Positions 33,977 through 41,201 of a stretch of DNA of 41,201 nucleotides are shown here, piece after piece (position 1 is the first letter of the stretch; every line of letters starts with the position of its first letter). The notes beneath the pieces were generated by a model, which saw only the letters and a list, made by a program, of their open reading frames with translations, had not been told where the DNA came from and searched no databases. The stretch spans positions 1 through 41,201 of the forward strand of contig CALUPK010000019.1 of the NCBI GenBank assembly GCA_944322575.1. The letters are read 5' to 3'. This stretch comes from an uncultured Bacteroidales bacterium (GTDB lineage: Bacteria > Bacteroidota > Bacteroidia > Bacteroidales > UBA932). The position numbers and the translations under genes are program-made.

Positions 33977-35164
33977 TTATTCAAACAATGCACTCAAATC
34001 CCAGGACAGGAACTCCTCAAGCGGCACTCCGCCGGTTCCTACGACGAGCGAATGAACAGGGTGGAAGGCGGCAGCAAACTTCGAGAGGCCGCGGCCGGCA
34101 GTCCGGCTGCCGCTCTTTACCTCTACTGCGACACAACGGCGGCGGCTGTCGATGACAAAGTCGACTTCGTCATCCCGCTCCCGCCAATAATAAACCTTAT
34201 AGTCCTGTTCCTCGGCGGCATTGAGGATATGCGCCCCTACGGCACTCTCTACCCAGCGTCCCCATAGAGCAGGAGACGTGTACACTTTCTCAAAGCTCAT
34301 CCCGGCAAGGGCACTCAGCAGTGCAGTGTTGTAGACCATCAGCTTCGGCACGGAATTGTACTTTCTCGCACTGTCACTGGCGTACTTTTGCAGACCCGCC
34401 AGCATCTGAGCCTCCGAGAGAGTGGTAAGATAACTGGCCAAAGTGGTCACATTGCCGGCATCCTGAAGCTGCCCGAGCAGTTTGGTCAGTGAAATCTCCT
34501 CGCCGGAATAAGTGCATCCAAGTTCGAAAAGCTGCTTCATCAGTTCCGGCTTATAGACAGTCCGGGTCATCAGTACATCCTGTTCTATGGCCGGAGCGAT
34601 GATACTGTCCTTGATATACCGGCGCCAACGGGACTCGTCTCCGATGAACTTGGCCGCTCCAGGATATCCGCCGAAGTAGATATACTGAGACAGATCCAGC
34701 CCGAATGCCCCGTGCATCTCCTTCCAGCTCCAGTGCGGCATCCTGATCAGCTCATAACGTCCGGCTAAGGACTCCGTCAGCCCGTCTTTCAGCAGCAGAC
34801 GGGAAGAGCCGAGAATCACCACCTTCAGATTGACATCATTGAAGGTATCCGCATCCCACTGTTTCTTCACTTCCTCGCTCCAGTTGTCTATCTTATGCAC
34901 CTCGTCTATCACTAACAGATATTCCCTGTGTCCGCCCAGCCGCATCCTGGCCCTCGCCGTATCCCACACCTCTCCTATCCACACGGTATTTTCCTTCGGG
35001 ATACCGTCAGCCGACACCATCATGTTGGGGACTTCGGTCTCCTGGAGCACCTGCTTGACCAGAGTGGATTTACCCACCTGGCGCGGACCCACCATGGCCT
35101 GAAGCTTGTTGCGGTCTTCCGATATGCGGGATGCAAGTTCTTTGAATTGCGGTCTTTTGAACAT
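33977..35164 (-). CDS. AAA ATPase with DUF4143-type C-terminus, copy 3
   Basis: P-loop ATPase of 395 aa from the Met of MFKRPQFKEL (35164); an extension to a TTG at 35188 would overlap the -7 box and is rejected. Walker A is GPRQVGKST (about 25-33), Walker B LLVIDEVHKI and sensor VILGSSR. The middle has YIYFGGYPGAAKF and a winged-helix-like segment (EEISLTKLLGQLQDAGNVTT). The C-terminus WRERDDEVDFVIDSRRRC, VAVEVKSGSR is a nuclease-like core of the DUF4143 kind. It diverges strongly from copies 1 and 2. TATCTTTG (35186-35193) precedes it, followed by three 22-bp repeats. Confidence 0.9.
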   Translation of the reverse strand: MFKRPQFKELASRISEDRNKLQAMVGPRQVGKSTLVKQVLQETEVPNMMVSADGIPKENTVWIGEVWDTARARMRLGGHREYLLVIDEVHKIDNWSEEVKKQWDADTFNDVNLKVVILGSSRLLLKDGLTESLAGRYELIRMPHWSWKEMHGAFGLDLSQYIYFGGYPGAAKFIGDESRWRRYIKDSIIAPAIEQDVLMTRTVYKPELMKQLFELGCTYSGEEISLTKLLGQLQDAGNVTTLASYLTTLSEAQMLAGLQKYASDSARKYNSVPKLMVYNTALLSALAGMSFEKVYTSPALWGRWVESAVGAHILNAAEEQDYKVYYWRERDDEVDFVIDSRRRCVAVEVKSGSRTAGRGLSKFAAAFHPVHSLVVGTGGVPLEEFLSWDLSALFE

Positions 35165-35185
35165 AACTACCTGTGTATTTTGAGA

Positions 35186-35253
35186 CAAAGATATACAAAA
35201 TACTCAAATCTTTATTACAAAATGTTCAAATCTATCCTGCAAAATGTTCAAAT
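35186..35253. promoter_or_regulatory. -7 box and three 22-bp repeats upstream of ATPase copy 3
   Basis: Minus-strand TATCTTTG at 35186-35193. CAAAATACTCAAAT (35196) and CAAAATGTTCAAAT (35218 and 35240) repeat with an exact 22-bp period. The repeats lie where an upstream operator would be expected. Confidence 0.75.
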
Positions 35254-35254
35254 T

Positions 35255-35296
35255 TTACTCATTGATGGCTCGAACGGGAACGTCCGTGGCAGACAT
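35255..35296 (-). pseudogene. Tail of an FtsX-type permease frame (13 codons)
   Basis: Minus-strand codons MSATDVPVRAINE and TAA match the permease C-terminus (ATVDPVRAING). They begin directly after the stop of the ATPase remnant. The same tail follows ATPase copy 2 near 29103-29138. Confidence 0.7.
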
Positions 35297-35476
35297 TCAG
35301 TTTTTAAGACATCCGAGCGGAATTACTTTTACCCCGTCCGGCCTGGTGTAGGCCATACGGCCGCCCGTTAAGATTATCAGCAGATCCGGTTCACGCAGAG
35401 GGACTTGTCTTTCCCCTTCATTATGTTGCCGTATAAGACGCTGCAACTCGGTTAAATGCCGTGCACCTGACTCTAT
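35261..35476. repeat. Direct repeat R1, right copy (216 bp)
   Basis: Partner of 29103-29318. Beyond 35476 the ATPase similarity stops abruptly, which places a recombination or deletion boundary there. Confidence 0.95.
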
Positions 35477-35477
35477 T
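35297..35477 (-). pseudogene. 3' remnant of an AAA/DUF4143 ATPase gene
   Basis: Encodes the last 60 residues of copy 2 (IESGARHLTELQRLIRQ to PLGCLKN) with one residue changed. The whole P-loop region is missing. The open frame continues upstream into unrelated sequence, so no functional product is expected. Confidence 0.9.
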
Positions 35478-35524
35478 TGCATTTTTGCGATTCCCATTCG
35501 GTATTCCTGATTTTCGTTGACTGG

Positions 35525-35740
35525 CAGGTGCCGGGGAAAGCGGCCTTTTGCCACCACCTTCTCGATTTCGTTATAAACCGACCCGCCTCAGAGACCTCTC
35601 TCGCCGGACATGCCTCGATTTCCCCTCCGGAAGGTGCCGGGGAAAGCGGCATATCTCCACCACCTTCTCGATTTCGTTATGAGCGGACCAGCCTCAGTGC
35701 CATCTCCTGCAGGCCTTATCGGGAAAGTCATCACGGTAAG
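35525..35740 (-). repeat. Tandem hairpin array C (106-bp unit, about two copies)
   Basis: GGTGCCGGGGAAAGCGGC starts at 35527 and 35633, a 106-bp period. The second copy has arms GAAGGTG (35630-35636) and CACCTTC (35661-35667), and the first is weaker. On the minus strand, the order hairpin then GGAGGGGAAATCGAGG tail resembles the other arrays. The array fills the gap between the ATPase remnant and the CPBP gene. No gene is visible in it. Confidence 0.85.
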
Positions 35741-35744
35741 CTGC

Positions 35745-36395
35745 TTAAAAGATAATCATTGACGGCATATTGCCGATTATATGTACAACTATGCTGAATA
35801 ACATTCCGTGTTTTATTCTTGCGTATCCATATAATATGGAGCCGGGAATCTTGGCACAAGCATAACAAACAACATACAGCCACTGTGACACATCTAAAGT
35901 CTGATGGCTGTAATTAATTATATGCAACATAGCGAAAAGGATTGCTGTTGAATAGAAGAAATCCTTGAATCGTACTTGCAGAAGCCATTTGCCCCAAATG
36001 AGGTTTATGACAGCTGATGAAATTATTGCAAATACTATCCGGCATAATAGATGTTCCGAATAGAGTCCTCCTGCGAAAATTACCTTAGAAAAGATAAAGG
36101 CTATTACGGCTACCGATATGTAGAGATTAAATCTGCTTCTTTTCAATGGTAATCTGAATCCAAGTTCTTCTATAATTGGGGGTATAATAATCAGAAAACA
36201 TAGAGGCAAAACAGATTTATCAGATGTCATTGCTGGCAAATCAACTCCTGCAATGACAAATACGGATGCAGTCAGAACTTCAAAGAATAGTGGTACTGAC
36301 AGACACAGCAGAACCGACAATAGCATCACCCTTACGCTGAAATCATAAGGACAATTCTCCTGAGGATTCTTGATGTATTGCCACAACTGCTTCAT
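35745..36395 (-). CDS. CPBP-family intramembrane protease, second gene
   Basis: Membrane protein of 216 aa. Motif residues Glu76-Glu77 and Arg81 (EELGFR), His158 (FAMLHII) and His205/Asn209 (VVHIIGN) are all present, so it may be active. Six or seven membrane helices are seen. It shares only motifs with the first CPBP gene. Its low GC content against the flanking permease gene suggests recent arrival. A TACTTTTG box (plus-strand 36418-36425) lies 23 nt before the ATG. Array C begins right after its stop. The spacer 36396-36605 holds no other gene that I can see. Confidence 0.85.
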   Translation of the reverse strand: MKQLWQYIKNPQENCPYDFSVRVMLLSVLLCLSVPLFFEVLTASVFVIAGVDLPAMTSDKSVLPLCFLIIIPPIIEELGFRLPLKRSRFNLYISVAVIAFIFSKVIFAGGLYSEHLLCRIVFAIISSAVINLIWGKWLLQVRFKDFFYSTAILFAMLHIINYSHQTLDVSQWLYVVCYACAKIPGSILYGYARIKHGMLFSIVVHIIGNMPSMIIF

Positions 36396-36580
36396 GAAAT
36401 AATATCTAAAGATTCTACAAAAGTAATAAAACTCTTTCCCCTAAGCACCTCTAATCAATCGTTTGTTGAATTTGCTATTTGTGATTATGACAAGCCTATG
36501 GGGTTGCTATCTCGTTACCCAATTTCAAGCAATCCGACCAATTGATTTATTTTAAGCGAGTTATCTTTTCTTGCAAAAGT

Positions 36581-36707
36581 TACTTTAAACTTTTGCGGTA
36601 TAATCTCACCCATTGATGGCGCGGACAGGATCGACCGTAGCGGCCTTCCAGGCGGGGATGAGGCCGGAGAGGATGCCGAGGACGACGGCTATGAGCATGC
36701 CGGCAAG
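36581..36707. repeat. Direct repeat R2, right copy (127 bp)
   Basis: Native copy, covering the FtsX-type permease 3' end and 25 bp beyond its stop. See the left copy at 30534-30660. Confidence 0.95.
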
Positions 36708-37886
36708 GGCATTGTCGGGGGAGAGGGTGATGGTGAAGTATTCGGAGACGGCATTGACCGGAATGGAAATGAGGAAGACTAAGAGAATGCCCACCAGGCC
36801 GCCGGCTAAGGAGAGGAAGGAGGCCTCCACCATGAACTGGGTCAGGATCACGTAGCGCTTGGCTCCGAGGGCCTTCTGAATGCCGATCTGGCTCATGCGC
36901 TCCTGGACGGAGACGAACATGATGTTGGCGATGCCGAAGCCGCCGATGATCAGGGAGAAGGCTCCGATGATCCAGCCCGCCTTGCTGATGCCGCGGAAGA
37001 CGGAGTCGAGCATGTCGAGCAGGAAGGTCATCTCGTTGATGGCGAAGTCATCCCGCTCCGAGGGGGAGAGGCCGCGGCAGGAACGCAGCAGCAGGCGCAG
37101 CTCGTCTATGAAGGCCTCGCGGGAGACTCCATCCGCCGGAGCCGCCATCATCATCCCCGAGCCCCACGCCGAGGCCAGCACCGTCTTGCCGAACTGCAGC
37201 GGGAGGACCACCGCATCGTCCGTATTGACGATGGAGGCCATGCTCTCACCCTGCTTTTCCAGGACGCCGATGACTATTGCACTGCCGCCCTTGACCTTGA
37301 CCTTCTTACCGATGGGGTAGGAGTCCCCGAAGAGCTCCCGGGCGACATTGTACCCGAGGATAGCCACATTGGACCCTCCGCGGATCTCCATCTGGGAGAA
37401 GTCGCGGCCCTCGGCCAGGGAGTAGCTCATCACATTCTCCAGTCCGTCAGTGGTGATGACCAGGAAGGCGTTGGAATAATTGTTGCGGCGGTAGGAGGCA
37501 TTGCCGTTGCCGAGGATGACGTAGACCACGCTCTCGGCCAGAGTGGCGTTGCGGGCGACATATTCGAAATTCTCCTCAGTGATCTCCGGCCGCTGGAGAT
37601 AGTCCCACCACTGCAGCGGCTCTCCGTCCTCCCCTTCCTCCTGAGTCATGGGGAAACGGTCGATGTAGACGATGTCGCTCCCGAAGGACCGGACACCCTC
37701 CATGATATTGGACTTGAGCGAGTCCACGGCGCAGAACACCGCCACTATCGAAAAGATGCCGACAGTGACTCCGAACAGCGAGAGAAAAGTCCTGAGCTTG
37801 TCAGACTTGATGGAGAAAAAAGCGAAAGAGGCGCTCTCCGCAATCAACCCCACAACTATCCTCAGCTCTTTCACGAATTTTTTCAT
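36606..37886 (-). CDS. ABC transporter permease, MacB/FtsX type
   Basis: Inner-membrane permease of 426 aa. Near the N-terminus LRTFLSLFGVTVGIFSIVAVF forms the first helix (about 30-52). A MacB periplasmic-core domain follows (about 60-275, with YSLAEGRDFSQMEIRGGSNV, AILGYNVARELFGDSYPIGK). The FtsX domain (about 295-426) has three helices and the typical VQERMSQIGIQKALGAKR and PAWKAATVDPVRAING ends. Such permeases work with an ATPase to move peptides, lipoproteins or drugs through the envelope; no ATPase gene is adjacent. The stop of MutS lies 18 nt upstream, suggesting cotranscription. Its 3' end is copied at 30534-30660. Confidence 0.93.
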   Translation of the reverse strand: MKKFVKELRIVVGLIAESASFAFFSIKSDKLRTFLSLFGVTVGIFSIVAVFCAVDSLKSNIMEGVRSFGSDIVYIDRFPMTQEEGEDGEPLQWWDYLQRPEITEENFEYVARNATLAESVVYVILGNGNASYRRNNYSNAFLVITTDGLENVMSYSLAEGRDFSQMEIRGGSNVAILGYNVARELFGDSYPIGKKVKVKGGSAIVIGVLEKQGESMASIVNTDDAVVLPLQFGKTVLASAWGSGMMMAAPADGVSREAFIDELRLLLRSCRGLSPSERDDFAINEMTFLLDMLDSVFRGISKAGWIIGAFSLIIGGFGIANIMFVSVQERMSQIGIQKALGAKRYVILTQFMVEASFLSLAGGLVGILLVFLISIPVNAVSEYFTITLSPDNALAGMLIAVVLGILSGLIPAWKAATVDPVRAING

Positions 37887-37904
37887 AAGACGTCTGAACT
37901 ATAG

Positions 37905-40598
37905 TTATTTGTTTATACCTACCTTGCGCTGGAGCTCCCGCAGCGTGTCGAATGCGTCCATCGGCGTCATCGAGTTGAGGTCCATCGCCTTGAGAGTGTC
38001 CCGGATGCTCACTAAGAGAGGGTCGTCGAGCTGGAAAATGGAAAGCTGCACTTCCTCCTGGGCGGCGCTGCGGTCCCGTTTCTTCTGCCTCAGGGACTGG
38101 ACCCTGCCCTTGATGGACGAGTCCCCGGCCCCGGATGCCCCGGCCTCGAGCTTCTTGAGCACCTTCTCGGCCGAGAGGACCACTTCCGGCGGCACCCCGG
38201 CCAGCCTCGCCACATGGATACCGAAGCTGTGGGCAACCCCGCCTTCGCAAAGTTTCCTCAAAAATAGGATTTTTCCGTCAGATTCCTTCACTGCGATGTG
38301 AAAGTTTTTTACCCTTTTGTAATTTTCCTCCAGCTCGTTCAGCTCGTGGTAGTGCGTCGCGAAGAGGGTCTTGGCCCCGCCGCCCCGCTCGTGGATGTAC
38401 TCTACGATGGCCCAGGCTATGGACATGCCGTCGAATGTGCTGGTGCCGCGGCCGATCTCGTCGAGCAGAATCAGGGAGCGCGGAGTCATGTTGTTGAGGA
38501 TGGCGGCGGTCTCGAGCATCTCGACCATGAAGGTGGACTCGCCACGGGAGATGTTGTCGGAGGCGCCGACACGGGTAAATATCTTGTCGAACAGGCTGAT
38601 GTGTGCGGACTTGGCGGGCACGAACGAGCCTATCTGGGCCATCACCGCTATCAGGGCGGTCTGCCTCAGAAGGGCGGACTTACCGGACATGTTCGGACCG
38701 GTGAGGATGATGATCTGCTGCTGCTCGCTGTCGAGGTACAGGTCGTTGGCCACGTACTCCTCCCCGGCGGGCATCATCCGCTCGATGACCGGGTGGCGGC
38801 CCTGCTCTATCTTCAGGATCTCGCCCTCGTCCACTAACGGGCGGCAGTAGCCGTAGTCGGCGGCAGCCTGGGCAAATGACAGGAGGCAGTCGAGGCGGGC
38901 TATCAGGGCAGCGTCCTTCTGCACGGCGGGGATGGCGGCCTGAATGCGGGTAATCAACTCGTTGAATATGCGGGACTCGATGGCGTATATCTTCTCCTCG
39001 GCCCCGCCTATCTTCTCCTCGTACTCCTTCAGTTCGGGGGTGATGTAGCGCTCGGCCGAGACGAGGGTCTGCTTGCGGATCCACTCGGGGGGCACCTTGT
39101 CCTTGTGGGCGTTACGCACCTCGAGGTAGTAGCCGAAGACGTTGTTGTAGCTGATTCTTAAAGACGTGATGCCGGTGCGCTCTATCTCGCGCTGCTGGAT
39201 GCCGGCGATGATATCCTTGCCGTGGGTCACGATGCCGCGCAGCTCGTCCAGCTCGGCGTCCACACCCTGGGCTATCACCTCGCCCTTGCCAATCTGGGCG
39301 GCCGGGTCCTTGCTCAACGTCCGCGTCAGCTCGGCCTTCAGCTCCGGGCAATCGTCTATCTCCCTGGCCATACGGGCGAGCGGGCCTTTCTTATCGGTCT
39401 TCTCCGTGAGCAATACCTTCAGCGGCAGGAACTGGTCAATGCCCCGCCGCAGCTGCATCACCTCGCGGGGAGAGACGCGGCCAGAAGCGGCGCGGGAGAG
39501 GATGCGCTCGAGGTCGCCCATCGCGGCTATCCTCTGCGAGAGTTCCGAGGACAATTCCCTGTCGTTCAGCAGGGCATCAACGCTGTCCTGCCGTGTGGAT
39601 ATCTCCGCCAAATCCCTCGACGGCATGGTCAGCCACGAGCGAAGCAGGCGGGCGCCCATCGGGGAAGAGGTCTTGTCAATCACGTCCAGAAGGGTCACGC
39701 CCCCCGGAGCGGCCGGCTCCACTAATTCGAGGTTACGGACGGTGAAGCGGTCCAGCCAGACGAAGCCTCCCTCGTCGATGCGGGATATGGTGCTTATCTG
39801 GGCCAATGTCCGGCCCGGTATGTATTCTGTGTCCTCCAGGCGGTTCGACTCTAAGTAGAACAGCAGGGCCCCGGCAGCAGTCACGCCTAATCTCAGGCTC
39901 TCCACCCCGAACCCCTTCAGGGAGTCCGTCTTGAAATGCTTGATCAGCTTGCGGTACCCCGACTCGAAAACGAAGGCCCAGCCCTCCATCGTGGAGATGT
40001 AGATATTCGAGGCCGGGTTGGTGAACCTCTCCTTTACACCCTTCTCGAAACCCTTCTGGACCAGCAGTTCCTTGGGCGCGAAATCGGCTATCAGCAGATC
40101 GAGGTAGTCCAGGTCGCCCTCAGCCACCTTGAACTCTCCGGTGGACACATCCAGGAACGCGATACCGCCCCGGTCCTTCGAGAAACACAGCGCGGCGATA
40201 TAGTTGTTCTCCTTCTGAGTCAGCACCTGGTCGCTGTAGACCACGCCCGGCGTGACAATCTCGGTGACCCCCCTCCTGACCAGCTTCTTGGCCAGCTTCG
40301 GATCCTCCAACTGGTCGCACACAGCCACCTTATAGCCGGCCCTCACCAACTTGGGCATGTAGCTCGGAAGCGAATGGTGCGGAAACCCCGCCAGCTCGAT
40401 ATAGCCCTGGTCCCCGTTCGACTTGCGGGTCTGCACGATGCCCAGCACCTTGCTGGTAGTCACCGCATCCTCCCCGTACGTCTCATAGAAGTCCCCCACC
40501 CGCATCAGCAGCAGGGCCTCCGGACAAGCCGCCTTGAACTTGTAGTACTGCTTTATCAGCGGCGTATCCTCCTTTTCCTTTTTTTCCTTGTTTGCCAT
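37905..40598 (-). CDS. mutS: DNA mismatch repair protein MutS
   Basis: Mismatch sensor of 897 aa, slightly longer than the usual 850-880. The mismatch-reading Phe-X-Glu is in GDFYETY (Phe37). The connector, lever and clamp regions follow. The ATPase has Walker A GPNMSGKSALLRQTALIAV, Walker B LILLDEIGRGTSTFDG and the His of TLFATHYHELNELEE. The C-terminus includes LAGVPPEVVLSAEKVLKKLE. It recognises mispairs and recruits MutL. A TATTTTTG box (40626-40633) lies about 28 nt before the ATG. The permease gene follows after 18 nt. Start at 40598 keeps the Lys-rich KEKKEKEDTPLIKQYYKFKA N-terminus. Confidence 0.98.
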   Translation of the reverse strand: MANKEKKEKEDTPLIKQYYKFKAACPEALLLMRVGDFYETYGEDAVTTSKVLGIVQTRKSNGDQGYIELAGFPHHSLPSYMPKLVRAGYKVAVCDQLEDPKLAKKLVRRGVTEIVTPGVVYSDQVLTQKENNYIAALCFSKDRGGIAFLDVSTGEFKVAEGDLDYLDLLIADFAPKELLVQKGFEKGVKERFTNPASNIYISTMEGWAFVFESGYRKLIKHFKTDSLKGFGVESLRLGVTAAGALLFYLESNRLEDTEYIPGRTLAQISTISRIDEGGFVWLDRFTVRNLELVEPAAPGGVTLLDVIDKTSSPMGARLLRSWLTMPSRDLAEISTRQDSVDALLNDRELSSELSQRIAAMGDLERILSRAASGRVSPREVMQLRRGIDQFLPLKVLLTEKTDKKGPLARMAREIDDCPELKAELTRTLSKDPAAQIGKGEVIAQGVDAELDELRGIVTHGKDIIAGIQQREIERTGITSLRISYNNVFGYYLEVRNAHKDKVPPEWIRKQTLVSAERYITPELKEYEEKIGGAEEKIYAIESRIFNELITRIQAAIPAVQKDAALIARLDCLLSFAQAAADYGYCRPLVDEGEILKIEQGRHPVIERMMPAGEEYVANDLYLDSEQQQIIILTGPNMSGKSALLRQTALIAVMAQIGSFVPAKSAHISLFDKIFTRVGASDNISRGESTFMVEMLETAAILNNMTPRSLILLDEIGRGTSTFDGMSIAWAIVEYIHERGGGAKTLFATHYHELNELEENYKRVKNFHIAVKESDGKILFLRKLCEGGVAHSFGIHVARLAGVPPEVVLSAEKVLKKLEAGASGAGDSSIKGRVQSLRQKKRDRSAAQEEVQLSIFQLDDPLLVSIRDTLKAMDLNSMTPMDAFDTLRELQRKVGINK

Positions 40599-40625
40599 TT
40601 CGAGTCACTTCCGATTTAAGAGAGG

Positions 40626-40633
40626 CAAAAATA
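40626..40633 (-). promoter_or_regulatory. -7 box before mutS
   Basis: Minus-strand TATTTTTG, a perfect TAnnTTTG. A matching -33 TTTG was not found at the usual distance. Confidence 0.45.
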
Positions 40634-40703
40634 CTAAAATCCGCGTAATCGCGATAGATGTTTTACGACAAAGCACATCCGGCCTTTTCATTTTGAAACT
40701 GCA

Positions 40704-41091
40704 CACCTTCGGAAGGTGAGACGAAAACGAGGGAAATCTGCGCACCTTCGGAAGGTGGAAGAAGGTGGAAGGAGGATAAGGTGTATGATGAGAGAGCCTG
40801 TGGCAGGGGCCAAGCGGAATGCGATTCCGCAACGGCACTGAATCGCGGAATTTGCTGCCGTTGTGGAAACGGGACGGAAGGACAAGGCCGTGCAGAAGAC
40901 CTATGGAAAGGGTGCTGCGATGAAAGCCATGCCGCAACGGCACCGAATCGCGGAATTTGCTGCCGTTGTGGAAACGGGACGGAAGGACAAGGCCGTGCAG
41001 AAGACCTATGGAAAGGGTGCTGCGATGAAAGCCATGCCGCAACGGCACCGAATTGCGGGATTTGCTGCCGTTGTGGGAACGGGACGGAAAA
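40704..41091 (+). repeat. Tandem hairpin array D (105-bp unit, about three copies plus degenerate start)
   Basis: GCCGTTGTGG starts at 40857, 40962 and 41067, an exact 105-bp period. Hairpins CCGCAACGGCA with TGCCGTTGTGG (one G-U pair) lie at 40827-40866, 40932-40971 and 41037-41076. The tail (CGGGACGGAAGGACAAGGCC) resembles array A. A degenerate leading part contains two CACCTTCGGAAGGTG palindromes at 40704-40718 and 40743-40757. The array fills the space between mutS and the lipoprotein gene; frames across it are artefacts. Confidence 0.93.
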
Positions 41092-41124
41092 CTTTTATTA
41101 TTTTTACGGATAAAACACAAAAAA

Positions 41125-41201
41125 ATGATGAAAAGACTTCTTTTGCTCGCATCAGCCATTATCGCAGTCATCGGCTGCGGACAGAATCAGGACGGAAAGG
41201 G
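41125..41201 (+). CDS. Start of a lipoprotein gene (cut by window end)
   Basis: ATG at 41125 (or 41128) begins a lipoprotein signal, MKRLLLLASAIIAVIGCG, with lipobox VIGC and lipidated Cys about residue 18 counted from the second Met. Only 25 codons are visible, so the product is unknown. An AT-rich leader of about 30 bp separates it from array D, and no clear TAnnTTTG box was found there. Confidence 0.7.
   Translation, partial: MMKRLLLLASAIIAVIGCGQNQDGK

Noticed and set aside
23797-35188. Calling the AAA/DUF4143 genes a phage-defence island
   Set aside because: No known defence partner such as a nuclease-toxin pair, methylase or reverse transcriptase is adjacent; the family role is unknown.
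39166-39858. ORFs on the plus strand opposite mutS
   Set aside because: Shadows of mutS with no recognisable sequence.
40605-41171. 188-aa minus-strand ORF over array D
   Set aside because: Translated repeat; the 105-bp period makes it a repetitive open frame without a plausible product.

Overview
The window comes from a member of the Bacteroidales (Bacteroidota) with a fairly GC-rich genome. Start regions carry the Bacteroidota promoter form (TTTG, about 20 nt, TAnnTTTG) instead of Shine-Dalgarno sites. The gene content also fits: an S46 dipeptidyl-peptidase, a GH109 oxidoreductase-like glycosidase, a radical SAM/lipoprotein cassette, several AAA ATPases with a DUF4143-type C-terminus, an OMP_b-brl_3 type barrel and a TolB-like six-bladed propeller. 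I cannot fix the genus; a Rikenellaceae- or Cryptobacteroides-like gut lineage is a guess.

Positions 1-10.5 kb are ordinary chromosome. They hold Mrp (cut by the left edge) and a DPP7-type peptidase, then a divergent glycerate kinase, a secreted esterase and glycogen-debranching-like glycosidase pair, and a phosphoglycolate phosphatase-like HAD enzyme. They end with a three-gene operon of two related small lipoproteins and a radical SAM/SPASM enzyme. Positions 10.6-11.6 kb are a broken AlbA_2 ATP-binding gene whose middle is filled by a tandem hairpin array. From 11.6 to 23.7 kb come an Mpv17-like membrane protein, a membrane/cytidylate-kinase fusion, a 144-bp near-palindrome, a GNAT-Ogt fusion, a six-hairpin glycosidase, a flavodoxin/ferredoxin fusion, a CPBP protease, a second AlbA_2 gene, an AlkD-like glycosylase, RsmA and GH109.

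Positions 23.8-36.6 kb are an accessory zone of more AT-rich genes and debris. It holds three AAA/DUF4143 ATPases plus the 3' remnant of a fourth, and a LuxR-type regulator divergent from a serine hydrolase with shared palindromes between them. It also holds a 5'-truncated outer-membrane barrel, a TPR/HTH regulator, a propeller gene with a collapsed paralogue in front of it, and a second CPBP protease. Two direct repeats (216 bp and 127 bp, copies about 6.1 kb apart) and scraps of FtsX-permease and GH109 genes lie between them. Positions 36.6-40.6 kb return to core genes (FtsX/MacB-type permease and MutS). The right end holds another hairpin array and the start of a lipoprotein gene.

The strongest candidates for something undescribed are three. 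First, a family of 104-106-bp tandem hairpin repeats at four separate loci, with different sequences but the same unit length and architecture. Second, the radical SAM enzyme with a duplicated lipoprotein partner. Third, private iteron-like repeats upstream of each AAA/DUF4143 gene. No tRNA, rRNA, CRISPR array or intact transposase was seen.
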